NCBI GenBank assembly: GCA_028752905.1
Contig: JAQNBH010000006.1
Span: forward strand, 25,223,811-25,287,810
DNA length: 64,000 bases
Source of the DNA: Cladorhizidae sp. MBARI D1340-BT2
Lineage: Eukaryota; Porifera; Demospongiae; Poecilosclerida; Cladorhizidae
Direction of reading: 5' to 3'
The notes below the pieces were generated by a model. It worked only from the letters and a program-made list of their open reading frames with translations, made no database searches and was not told the origin of the DNA. Made by a program: the position numbers and the translations under genes. Numbering within the stretch: the stretch's first letter is position 1; the number at the start of each line of letters is the position of its first letter. Of the stretch, positions 47,734-57,768 are shown in pieces.

Positions 47734-48755
47734 TTCCCTCTTCCTCGGCTCGAGACCCGTCTCGACTTAGGCCATCGGTGTTGGCATTGGCGGAACCCGA
47801 CCAGTGGGAGATGGTGAAATCGTAGTCTTGTAGGTCAAGCACCCAACGAGTGAGTCAGCCATGTCTGTCTTTGATATTGGCTAGGTGAGCCAGGGGGTTG
47901 TGGTCAGTTTCAATGGTAAATGTAGTTCCCTCCAATTAGACCCTGAAATGTTTAATTCCTGCCACGATGGCAAGAGCTTCCCGTTCTATCGTGGAATATC
48001 TCTGTTCTCTGGGTAGAAGTTTTCAGGAATTGAATTCCACCGGATGCTCGTCACCCTTGAGGCCGATTTGGCTGAGTACAAATCCCAGCTGATGCATCCA
48101 TCTGTAGGATAAAAGGTCTTTCCAGATTGGGGATAATAATACATGGTGATTAGTAATTGCGGCTTTTAGAGATTTGAAAGCTACTTCACAAGAACTACTC
48201 CACACAATCTTATTACTCCGATTCTTTTTGGTTAAGTCTGTTAAAGGAGATGCTATTTCGGAGAAGTTGGGTATAAACCTTTGGTAGTAACCGGCTAATC
48301 CTAAAAAGGCTCTCATTTGCTTCTTAGTCTGAGGGGGTGAATAAGTACAAATGGCCTCAACCTTGCAAGACAATGGTCTAACTTGTCCTCCCACCCACTA
48401 AATGTCCCAAATATTCACAATGGCTCACACCAAAGTTACATTTCTCTTGTTTTATTGCGAGACCTGCTTCTCTCATTCTGCCTAAAACTACTGACACATG
48501 TTGTAAATGGTCTTTCCAGTTCTGACTATAAATGATAATGTCATCTAGGTATGTGGCAGGAAAGGTTTCCAGCCCGGACAAGATGTGGTCCATTAACCTT
48601 AGAAAGGTGGAGGGGGCCGAAACCAAACCAAAGGGCATAGTCATAAATTGATACTTCCCATAGGGAGTAATAAAGGCAGTCTTCTCTCTACTACTACTCC
48701 CCATGGGGACATGATAGTAACCCCTTGGTAAGTCAAGGGTGGTTAAGCTGGCCAT
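47474..48755 (-). pseudogene. Reverse transcriptase-RNase H part of pol, element 2
   Basis: Starts within the palm (LTTLDLPRGYYHVPM) because the N-terminal fingers are deleted. YLDD is at about 48540-48551, then CEYLGHLVGG. A frameshift near 48385 leads to QMRAFLGLAGYYQRFIPNF and a weakened RNase H start. Stops near 48021, 47938 and 47860 interrupt the RNase H domain. The final open segment (47842-47474) has NANTDGLSRDG and runs through the polypurine tract into the 3' LTR. Not functional. Confidence 0.88.
47734..47747 (-). other. Polypurine tract of element 2
   Basis: On the element strand GAGGAAGAGGGAA directly precedes the 3' LTR; it also encodes EEEG of the pol tail. Confidence 0.75.
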
Positions 48756-49945
48756 TTAGTAGTGTAGTCCATAGCTATGAGTACGTATTTGTGTCCACCA
48801 GAAGTTCTTAAGGGGTCCAAATATGTCCATAGCTATGCGAGTAAGGTTTGATCAATAATAGGTAATGGGTGAAGGGGTGCCTTAGATCCTACAGCTTTTT
48901 GGCAGATGGGACAAGACAGACACAGCTCATGCACATCTCTGGCCAGACCTGGGCAATCCATCCTACCTCTGATAAGCTGGATGGTTCTTTCCCTGCCAAA
49001 GTGACCTGCTGCTACAGAGGAGTGAGCTAACCTCATTACCTTGGCCCTGGGCACCATAATCAAGTTATTTCCTAATTCTTGCTAGGGCTTCCTTACTAAT
49101 AACCCATCCTTCCAAAAATACACACTGTCTTTTTGGTTCACTTTTTCCCTTGCGCTCCTTAGGGTAGGATCTTGTTTCTGTTCCTCATGAAAATCTTCCG
49201 GGGAGATGGTGTCCAAGTCTCCGGGCTCTGCTGCTTCGGGTGATGGGGGAGTCACTAGGTCGTCCTTTGGAGGTCTTTCTGGCTTGCCTAGGCTCTCTCC
49301 TGTTTCATCTGGTGCTGGTGGGGGAGGGGTCTCTATCTCGTCTGTAGGAGGTATTTCCGGCTCGGCTAGGCTCACACTTTACTCATCCATTTCATTGTCA
49401 TTGTCATCAGGTAGTACTGGTTGTATGATGGGCTCATCCTCATCGAGTTGTCGGGCCTCGGCTTGTTCTTCTAGGGTCCGAAGCTTGCTTTGGATCCTTG
49501 TGGTTGCCAGGCCCAGCTAAGGGGTAGGGAGAGTAGGAGGGACAAGGTCCCTCTTCCCGGCGTCTGTATCCAGAGCTTCCCGGAGGTATGTCTTAAATAA
49601 GGGAATATCATGCCCCATCAACATATCACACATAAGGTGCTCGGATACACCCACTGCTAATACTACCTTCTCATGTCCGTCTACCTGAAGGGTTATCTTG
49701 GCTGCTGGGAAATGGGTTCAAGCTGAACTTGCTGTAGTATATGCTACTTTCCAGGGAAGATAATCTTTCTGGTCTACGCACCGGGGATGCACAATACTTT
49801 TTGTGCAGCCAGTGTCTAAGAAAGCTATCACTGACTGGTTGTTAATGGTCACTCTCCTATTCCATTCAGGCAATTTCTTTCTCATAGTGAGGGCACAGTT
49901 CCCTCTCTCTATTTTAACACGACAATCCCTCTGCATGTGACCTAA
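48756..49945 (-). pseudogene. Protease and truncated integrase, element 2
   Basis: The protease site AFLDTGCTKS is near 49816, following the zinc knuckle directly. A proline-rich linker (49375-49200) precedes integrase. The zinc-binding set is HSSVAAGHF near 49024 and CLSCPIC near 48910. The core begins IAMDIFGPL near 48830 and continues in another frame to DYTTKWP, where the deletion removes the rest of the core and the C-terminal domain. Stops include TAG 49082-49084. Integrase comes before reverse transcriptase. Confidence 0.88.
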
Positions 49946-51025
49946 TTTCCCACACCTGTAACATTCAACTGATCTTGGCCCTCTCTCTTGAGGAATATTT
50001 ATGTTACATGGGTTAATGTTACCAGGGAGTTGTCTTCCTTGCTCAGACAGTCTGGGATAGGGGAAACGTCCTCTGTTGTCTCTGGGTTCTCCTCTGTTGT
50101 CTCAGGGTTCTTGGGGAGCGGTTCTTCGTCCTCCTTTTTGCTCAGTCCTTGGAACTGCATCCTTCTCTCTTGGTGAGATGCAGAGACATCTCAGCACTGC
50201 CTCCTTGAGTTCTTCATAACTTCCAGGCCCCATCTGGCGCATACAGCTCTTTAGCCACCTTGGAAGTTTCTGTAAAGTAAGCTCAATTAAAATAAGTTCT
50301 TGGGCTGGCTTACCACTAGAAGCCAACCATCGGGAACAGGCTTGCTTCCGGTCTCGGAACCACTCTTCAGGTTTGTCTTGACTGAAGGTTAAGTCAAACA
50401 ACTTCTTCCGGTATGACTCCGTTGTAATCTGGTAGGGGGATCGGAGGGTTTGACATACTAGATCATAATCTTCTTGTTCTTCTATAGTTAGGGAGGTTAC
50501 GGCTAACATGCCTTGGCCGGATAGTGCACTTCGTAGATTGACACTCCAGGGACGCCGTGGCCACTTGCTTGCTAGCGCGGTCACCTCGAATGAGCTGAAG
50601 AATGCCACCATGTCATCAGTGCCTTCAACGAATTTTTGTAAGGTCAGTTTGGGTGTACCTACCGCTGGTAGAGCTACCGCTGGTGGAGGGTGTCTCTGGT
50701 CCACCAAGGCCTGGATCCACTGATCCTGTTGCTGCTGGGCATGTTGTCGGTCCTCGGCCCGTCTGGTATCTTCGCGTTGTGATCTGGCCTGCTCCATATC
50801 TGCCCATTGGCCCATGAAGTGATTCATTTGTCCTCTGAGTGGAGGAGGGTCTCCATCCTTTGCGATGCTGCTCCCTGGATCATCGTCCTCGCTGCATTCG
50901 CCTGGTTCCAAGGGAGGTACACGGCCCTCAATGAGGTTATCTCGAGGGGGTCGGTTAAATCCAGATCGCAGAGGAAGAGCCATAACAATACAATGAAAAA
51001 TACACACTCCCGAAGGAAAATGCAC
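49946..51025 (-). pseudogene. gag of element 2 with SCAN-like capsid C-terminus
   Basis: 307-codon open frame (51025-50102), followed by a CCHC knuckle (CYRCGKLGHMQRDC, about 49921-49965) after a break. A Gln/Arg-rich helix (residues about 75-105) precedes the capsid. Residues about 203-281 (50419-50183) contain SYRKKLFDL, EEWFRDRKQACSRWL, ELILIELTLQKLPRWLKSCM and GPGSYEELKEAV, matching the helix pattern of the vertebrate SCAN domain (W-L, I-L-E-x-L-x-L-P, G-E-E-x-V). The start at MALPLRSG (codon 15) is as plausible as the first Met. Closest relative in the window: gag of element 1. Confidence 0.88.
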
Positions 51026-51197
51026 TCAGTGGTTACACAAAACCAAATATAACCTAGAGTTGGGTTTGGTTTCACAAGCCCCAAGGTTCTCAAGTGACCT
51101 GGGCTGTTTCCCACTAATCACAACCAAAAAAATTATGTAATCACAACCTCTCACTCAGGCTGGAGCTACAATAGTAACGTAGATCCTTTTTTTCAAC

Positions 51198-51219
51198 ATG
51201 GATCCCACCGCTGCCAGCA
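51198..51219 (-). other. Primer binding site of element 2 (tRNA-Leu type, one mismatch)
   Basis: The plus strand reads ATCCCACCGCTGCCAGCA just inside the 5' LTR, identical to that of element 1 except for G in the terminal CCA complement region. Confidence 0.7.
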
Positions 51220-51665
51220 ATGTCATGAAAAACCAGCCTTCTCCCAGTACAGACACTTTAGCAGATCCCTGGTCTTCACGCGACGCCTGATCTTTGACTC
51301 CCAGTCTGTCCTACTGGCAATCCTCAGAACAAGCCAAACTCGGCAACTCTCAACAGAATTGCTGGATTCCCAAATATAACTACAGATAGTTATATTATAA
51401 TTATGAGATACATAAATACACCAGCCATGACAAGATAACACAACACAATATCAACCACAATAACAAAGGTTCAGAGGGTTCTTATCTAACAGTTCCTAAT
51501 TGCTGGCTGCAGCAGTCTCTGGCAATATTCAGGTATCTGCTAACTACTCCCTAGCTGTTTCTTATATACTGTTCGAACTACTAGGTTTGATGAGATCAGG
51601 TCGTCATGGCACCAACCCTTGGCGACCAATCCAATGTCTTGTCTTATCAGGTGAGGGGTGTGTAG

Positions 51666-52630
51666 TAGGCCTTGGCACATTATGCTCAAAAATTGAGCTA
51701 TTATGCTATGCTCCTATGCTCTGAGAACCATATTATTATGCTTCCTAGTCCTTATCATTATGCTCTCAATATAACCATTATGCTCATGCAAACTAACCTT
51801 TGACCTTATCATGTGATCTACCATGTGGCAGCTGACTGAGTTAAATATATGCACAGACTGACAGGCCGAGGGGGGGGGTTCATGGCTTCTGTTTCACTAC
51901 CAGTGTCTGAGACTGACACAGATACTGTTGCTCTAGGCGAGACTGCTGCATTTCAATTCAAGAACGTCACTGGCCCAATGCAGCTGCTGTTACAAATAGG
52001 TTGCTACTGCACTGCAGCCGGAGCAGTATGGATGAGCTGTGCTGGCAACTGTGTACAAAGGGGTTTCCATTACTTTGAAGTGAAGTTTTTCTGGATTTTA
52101 CACCTATTATGGATGCATTTAAGAGTGCTCGCCTTTTCAATCCAGGGAAGGTCACTGCTGCTTCAGTAGACACATCGAAGGCATTGCCTTTCTTCGGAGA
52201 TGATCTCATTAATGATTTGAAGCTAGAACTACCATCTTATTTAGCAGCAGCTAATGATACTGCAAGGGAAGTGAACCCTTTGGAATGGTGGGAGCATAAT
52301 AAAGGAACTTTGCCATAGTGGAGTCAGGGATTCAGCAAAGTCATTTTGATTCAGCCATCATCAGCATCAGTTGAAACAGTTTTTTCAATTTTGGAGAGAC
52401 ATTTTACACAATCTCAGCAATCTGCGCTTCAAGACTACGTTGAGTGGGAGTAATGCTAGAGTTTAACAATTCTTAAAACTGTAATAATTATGTTTTGTAA
52501 TAATCACATTTGTTGAGCACATTTGTTGGGTCATTATGCCCAAATATTTTGCTATTATGCTCAATTATGCTCAAGTGGAAAGGAGAGCTATTATGCTCAA
52601 ATTTATGCCAGCATAATGTGCCAAGGCCTA
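51666..52630 (+). mobile_element. Non-autonomous hAT element inside the LTR
   Basis: 965 bp. The terminal inverted repeat taggccttggcacattatgc is perfect at both ends, and the 8 bp duplication GTGTGTAG is at 51658-51665 and 52631-52638. Flanking and internal sequence is rich in the word attatgctc. It contains a leftover of a hAT transposase. Confidence 0.95.
51849..52453 (+). pseudogene. hAT transposase remnant with C-terminal dimerisation region
   Basis: An open segment (51849-52169) is followed by 52109-52318, which reads LINDLKLELPSYLAAA and LEWWEHNKGTLP, then an in-frame TAG, then QPSSASVETVFSILERHF and ALQDYVEWE, ending at TAA 52451-52453. The S-A-S-V-E-x-V-F-S motif is the signature of the hAT C-terminal dimerisation domain. 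The catalytic core is absent. This copy must have been moved by a transposase supplied from elsewhere. Confidence 0.8.
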
Positions 52631-52823
52631 GTGTGTAGATCTTTCCTCAGGCAGGTGGACCACAGCCTTTATAGTGTCTGGTGGTAAAGTCCTTCATCTG
52701 TTCCCACACTCGCTACAATGTTTTCCACACATCTGGTGTACGGCTTGACCACTAGCTGCTGGTTTGGCTTCATCCCGGGCTGTTGTGAACTCAGTCAGGG
52801 AGATAGAGTTCCCTGACATCATG

Positions 52824-53310
52824 TAACCAGGTGGTCATGTAGTACCAAGTGGCTTGGATACACTGGTCATGCAGTACCAGGTGGCTTGGATACACTGGTC
52901 ATGTAGTTGGATACACTGGTCATGTAGTACCAGGTGGCTTGGATAAACTGGTGATATAGTACCAATTGGATACACTGGTCATGTAGTACCAGGTGGCTTG
53001 GATATACTAGTCATGTAGTACCAGGTGGCTTGGATACACTGGTCATGTAGTACCAGGTGGCTTGGATACACTGGTCATGTAGTACCAATTGGATACAATG
53101 GTCATGTAGTACCAGGTGGCTTGGATACACTGGTGATGTAGTACCAGGTGGCTTGGATACACTGGTCATGTAGAATCAGGTGGCTTGGATACACTGGTCA
53201 TGTAGTACCAGGTGGCTTGGATACACTAGTCAGGTAGTACCAGGTGGCTTGGATACACTGGTCATGTAGTACCAGGTGGCTTGGATACACTGGTCATGCT
53301 GACTCCGGGT
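52824..53310. repeat. 32 bp minisatellite, right part
   Basis: Same unit as 46590-47076, about 15 copies, including truncated units. It resumes immediately after the target duplication of retrotransposon 2. Confidence 0.93.
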
Positions 53311-53428
53311 GGTTGCCACCATCATCAAGAGCATCTGTCCACAGATATTGAAATATTTTGTAGGATTGGATATTCACTTAATGAGCTGCTCTGGCTGAAT
53401 ATTCCTCTGCCATTCTGCTCAGGGACAC

Positions 53429-53799
53429 TGTTGAGTGTTAGTCCAGTCTAACCCTCAAGTGATGGTATAAATTGCTGCCACCAGAGCTATGCTTATGTAA
53501 ATAGCACCAGTATCTTGCAATCAGAGAATTTATATTATTAATGAAGACACAAGGTTGCAATTACAGGACAAGGCAAAGCTCCTGAACCTCGGTCAGTCAG
53601 GCTTCCTATATCCTGGAAACAGGGTGTGACACATTCTTACATACACTCAGCAAAGTTCCATATACTATAACTAGGTAGGCACACATTAGGCTATATAATA
53701 TCTAAGTCTGTTTGGTGTGACATAACTTGTCCCTCACTACTCTATGTATTAATGCCTAAAGGTCATCCATGGTCCATGTTTATGAGTCTGCCCTCAACA
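53429..53799 (-). repeat. 3' LTR of element 3
   Basis: 371 bp, TGTTGAG to CTCAACA. The polypurine run AGAAAGGGGAGA (element strand) abuts it at 53800-53811. Confidence 0.9.
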
Positions 53800-55334
53800 T
53801 CTCCCCTTTCTGAGATGAAACACCTCCTCCCCCAGCTGAAGGTCCTCCGTTGGAGTGTGGATCTAATCTCATGTTTGAGACTTTAATAGGCGCCGGAATC
53901 AGCAGTGTTTCCCTAGCTCCCTCAGTCACTCTCACCAGCGCTTCATCTTCAGGCCAGCATTGTCGCGACAATCCATCTGTGTTCTGATGTAACATGCCTG
54001 GCTAGTACTTAAGTTCGAACTGGAACACCTGTAGGGCCAGTGCCCAGCGCATCAGTCTGCCTGTCAGTCGAGTAGACCATTGTAGAGCTAGCAGAGCCCG
54101 GTAGTCAGTGAGGACAGTGAAGTGGCGGCCAATTAGATGTATAGCAAAGTGGTCGACAGCTTTGACCACAGCCAGGCATTCAAGTTCGGAAACAGTGTAG
54201 TTTGTTTCAGCGAGAGTGGTTCGCTTAGAGAAGTAGGCGACGGGTTGTTCCTCTTCCTCCCTCTTTACTGAGAGTACTGCACCAATTCCGAGGATCGAGG
54301 CATCAGTGTGGAGAATCAGCTCATCATCAGCTCTGGGAATAATGAGCGGGTGGTCGTCACATAGAACAGAAACAATATGGTTAAATGCATCTGACACTCT
54401 CTTATTCCCTTCCAGGCAACAGGTGGCACCCTTCTTCAGGGCATAGAACAGGGGACCCGGCCACCTAACAAAATCGGGTATAAACTTCCAGTAATAACCG
54501 GCGGTCCCCAAGATAGCCCTCAACCCTTTCTGATTCCTAGGTCTATGGAAGTCCTTGAGTGCCTTAACTTTAGCTTCTGGCACACTTACAAGGCCATGTC
54601 CAATTTGGTGTCCCAGATAACTCTAGTGACTGTGCCCCCCACACACATTTGTCTAGGTTCGTAGTCAACCCAGCCTCAACCAATGCTTTCAACACTTCTT
54701 CAATGTGTTGTACATGTTCCTCCCAAGTAGCAGAAAATATTAATATATCATCAATATAATTATGTCGCGTAGCAGTCTCTCAAATGATCTAGAGTGATTT
54801 CCATGCACCTTTAGAAAGCTGCTGGTGCATTTTTGAGACCAAATGGCTGCGGGTAAATGTTTATTTCCCCCACAGGGTGCATAAAGCTGTCTTATCTTGG
54901 ATGGCTCTACCAAGAAGGACCAGGTAGAATCCCTTGTTCAGATCAATCTTGGAAAGCCAGACAGCATTAGCCACTTGGTTCAGTAGGTCCTCAATGCATG
55001 GCATCTGGAACGGGTCATTGATTGTGACTTTATTTAGCTGTCTGTAGTCAATACAGAGTCTTACATCCCTAGTCACCTTTTTCCTAGGCAGTACCATAGG
55101 GGATGACCATGGGCTTTTGGATGGAATGAGTATACCCAAGGCCAATAGCTCATCTATCTCCTTCTTAAGATCATTTTTCATTGCGGGGGCAATTCTGTTG
55201 TGGGGTAATCGGAGTGGGTTTCCTTCCTCTAAATGGATTTCACATTGGTCGTGTTTCAGCAAGACCAGCCCTTTCAGGGTATGGTACCTTAGAATGGCCT
55301 TCAACTGTGGTTTCCTAGCATTGGATAAATTCAT
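53780..55334 (-). pseudogene. Reverse transcriptase-RNase H part of pol, element 3
   Basis: Fingers at 55334-54861: EIDELLALGILIPSKSPWSS, LCIDYRQLNKVTINDPF, LSKIDLNKGFYLVLL. Frame breaks between 54861 and 54600 surround a YIDDILIFSATWEEH catalytic block near 54755. The connection and RNase H segment (54583-54002) is intact, with GYYWKFIPDF, HTDASILGIGAVLS, TVSELECLAVVKA and LTDYRALLAL. A short break follows, then NTDGLSRQC (53995) and a tail that crosses the polypurine tract and ends at 53780 in the LTR. The RNase H portion is the best preserved coding piece of this element. Confidence 0.9.
53800..53811 (-). other. Polypurine tract of element 3
   Basis: On the element strand AGAAAGGGGAGA precedes the LTR, and within the pol frame it encodes QKGE. 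The frame stops six codons into the LTR. Confidence 0.75.
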
Positions 55335-55760
55335 CTTGGCCTAAGGGATTCGGTGTGTCCTCACATTCGTCGGCCATAATGAGTCTAAGGAGATTAGCAT
55401 GTGGCATCTTCCACTCATTAAGCCGGTTAATGTGGATGGTTAGCTTTTGGAACTTTTGTTAGGGACAGCTATTGTATAGTTACAGTCAGACAGTTTAGCT
55501 ATGATCTCATACGGGCCATCCCAAATTGAGTGGAGTTTTCCTGTCAACCCTGGGGTGTGACAGAGCACCATGTCCCCGAGTTCATAGCTCCTTGGTTTGG
55601 AGCTCTGATCATAGGCCTGTTTAGATTTTTCTTTGTCTTTGTAGCTTTCTTCATTTTCGTAGGCCTGTTTGTGTAGAGCTGTTAATATCTCCTTGCACCT
55701 ACAAGAGGGGGCCACCACTCTGGATAACTCTCTCCCTGGGTCAGCCCGTTTTCTATGCAC
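55335..55760 (-). pseudogene. Integrase C-terminal domain, element 3
   Basis: Residues include SYELGDMVLCHTPGLTGKLH followed by SIWDGPYEIIAKL, the GPY/F motif of Ty3/gypsy integrase C-termini, then a linker to reverse transcriptase (IHINRLNEW). The N-terminal zinc domain and DDE core are absent upstream. Its position before reverse transcriptase is key evidence for the Gmr1-like domain order. Confidence 0.82.
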
Positions 55761-56123
55761 TATTATACCTGCCAGATAGAAGTGTCCATCTTACTGCCTA
55801 TCAGCCTTAAACCTCATCTCCATTAATATCCCTTCCTTCCTCCGCTGTTCTGTTAGAGCCAGCACTTCCACCTTCCCTTTTGAAAGGGTCAGAAGTGGCA
55901 ACTCACTCACATGACCTCCCTCTAACCCTTGAATGTTTCCTGCCTCAATATCTCTTCTATTGCCTCATCTCCCTTGTACATGTACCCACTCAGCAATTCA
56001 TCAACAGCAGAAGAATTGATGTGAGGGTCCTCCTCCCCAAGAGGACTGGTATCGGTGCTCACTTCCTCTACTTCTGTTAATAAGCTATCTGTCTCATGGT
56101 CAACAGGATCGCAAGCAACTAGT

Positions 56124-57540
56124 TTAGGTTGTTTTGGCTATCTTCCTTCTGGGTTTGGGTATTGGTTTTTCATGCAATTTGGGTAGTGTTAGGGGCAGCT
56201 GCCTAGTCCAAGTGCCATCCTTGCTATACTCAATCTGGTTAGCGGCTTTCTCTGCCACTAGTGCCTGACTTTGAACCCTGGTAATGACAGGTAATGTTAC
56301 AGGATCGTCTGCCAGCACCCTTTGCTTGGATCTTCCAGCAATCCAAGACCTCACCCAGGGGTGGTCCTTTCCCAACAGAACATGCTTTGTATCCTCACCC
56401 ACTTAGTTATTCCATCTACCTTTAAGTCTATGGTTGCTGTTTTAAATGTGACGACCCTCTGATTAGCTAGTCTTGCCTTAGCCAGTGAAACATTCAGTTG
56501 GTAATAGCCTAGCAGGGACTGCTGTTTTGTTGGCACCAGTGTCAATGAGGCACCTACAATTTATGTCCCCGGTTCTGAGCAACTCCTCAGCCTCAGACTC
56601 AAAACTAATCATGCCTAGCCGGGCTTTGACCTTATTGTTTGGGCAATACCTCTTAAAATGCCATGTTTCATTGCATTCAAAGCAAACTATGTCCTTAGGA
56701 AATAATCTACACCTCTGTGGACCACCGGCTAAACCTTGGCCACCAACCCGATCATGCTCAATGGGGGACCCCCCATCTCTACCCTTAGTTAGGTGCCCAC
56801 CTGATCCATTAGTCGGTTTCTGTTCCCTGGGATTGTTGTAGGCCATCTTTCTGCCGGAGTGTTGTCCCTCCAGTTGTCTCTTGTGCATCTTGCTTCTTTC
56901 GTGAAAGGATTTTGATTCCCAAGTAGCTTCCAGCTCATCGATGATCTCCTCCGGAGTATCCTTGTAAGTATTACCTCTCACTGCATGGCATACCTCTGGT
57001 GAGTAGTAAAGCGTCAACGTTCCTCGAAACATCTCCATCGTGAAGTCCTTTTTGCTTTCCATCCGCATTCCGAATCTGTTGATGCTCTTCATAATCGGAG
57101 TGAGATTGTGTCTAGGTGACAGGTTGTCTGTTGGTGTGTTTCTCCAAATAGCTTTTATGGCTCTAGTATCTGTACAACCCAGATGCTCAAGCAGCAAAGT
57201 CTTCAATGTTTAGTAATGTACGCTCAAGTCCAGTTCCTGAAAAGCTTCCATCACTTTCCCGGAGACTTGCTTCCATAATATATTGGTCCTTTCTGTTACT
57301 GGAAGTCCCACCTCTGTTAGGGTTTGTTCAAAGTTTCTCAGGTAAGCTTCTGGGTCGATTAGTTCATCCATTTTGTGAAGTGCCTGCAGTGCTGTTCTCT
57401 TCAATTGCTCAGCTTCCCTTGCAGAAGTACTGGCTTGTTGGAACTCTCTTGTGAGCTTGTAGAAGGCTGCATTTTCCTCTACCAATTTTGTTAGCAGGTC
57501 ATTTCGCTACTTTTCTTCCTTTGCATGCTCCATTGTTGTT
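56124..57540 (-). pseudogene. gag and protease of element 3
   Basis: Gag segments 57485-57210 (MDELIDPEAYLRNFEQTLTE) and 57206-56478 (STOP between them at about 57208), then a CCHC knuckle (CFECNETWHFKRYC, near 56700) and the protease site CLIDTGANKTAV near 56545. Protease continues in other frames to about 56124 (VLLGKDHPW). The capsid is diverged from that of elements 1 and 2, and I cannot see a clear SCAN-like pattern beyond EHLG and DELEATWE helices. Confidence 0.8.
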
Positions 57541-57748
57541 CTCAACCTCTCCTCCCTTTCCTGATTCATTGATGCTATCATAGTTGCCATAGCAGAGCCA
57601 TAGAGTTGGCAGTCGCTTCAGTGTTGAATGAACTAGTTGCTGTCGGTTCTGTCTTCTTGTCGCTGATCTTGTCGGACTTTGAACGTGTTTGGACGATGCT
57701 TGGATCTATGCTTCGGTTGGTAGTGAATGTTAGTTATGGTGATTATGT

Positions 57749-57766
57749 TCTGCACCACTGCCACCA
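57749..57766 (-). other. Primer binding site of element 3
   Basis: The plus strand reads TCTGCACCACTGCCACCA, two bases from the 5' LTR. It ends in the CCA of a tRNA; the CACTGCCACCA tail is close to the tRNA-Leu site of element 1 but differs further in, so the tRNA is not assigned. Confidence 0.6.
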
Positions 57767-57768
57767 TG

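Larger units (their letters stand above)
47077..52818 (-). mobile_element. Ty3/gypsy LTR retrotransposon 2, Gmr1-like order, internally deleted, inserted in a minisatellite
   Basis: LTRs TGTCA...TGACA at 47077-47733 and 51221-52818, the latter split by a 965 bp hAT insertion. The target duplication TCATG is at 47072-47076 and 52819-52823, both inside the 32 bp minisatellite. The order on the minus strand is LTR, primer site, gag, protease, integrase (N-terminal half only), reverse transcriptase, RNase H, polypurine tract, LTR. A deletion near 48752 joins the integrase core (GHKYVLIAMDYTTKWP) to reverse transcriptase (LTTLDLPRGYYHVPM), and the two are out of frame. Many stops and frameshifts. 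The deletion removed sequence but did not reorder domains: integrase is still upstream. Confidence 0.93.
51221..52818 (-). repeat. 5' LTR of element 2, split by a hAT insertion
   Basis: The LTR parts are 51221-51665 and 52639-52818 (one copy of GTGTGTAG belongs to the target duplication). Compared with the 3' LTR it lacks two short segments, so the two LTRs have diverged more than those of element 1. Confidence 0.9.

Noticed and set aside
49206..49520. Ser/Gly-rich plus-strand frame of 104 codons
   Set aside because: Shadow of the proline-rich linker of element 2 pol on the minus strand.
46590..53310. The 32 bp repeats considered as a CRISPR array
   Set aside because: Units are contiguous without unique spacers and lie in animal-type DNA; it is a minisatellite.
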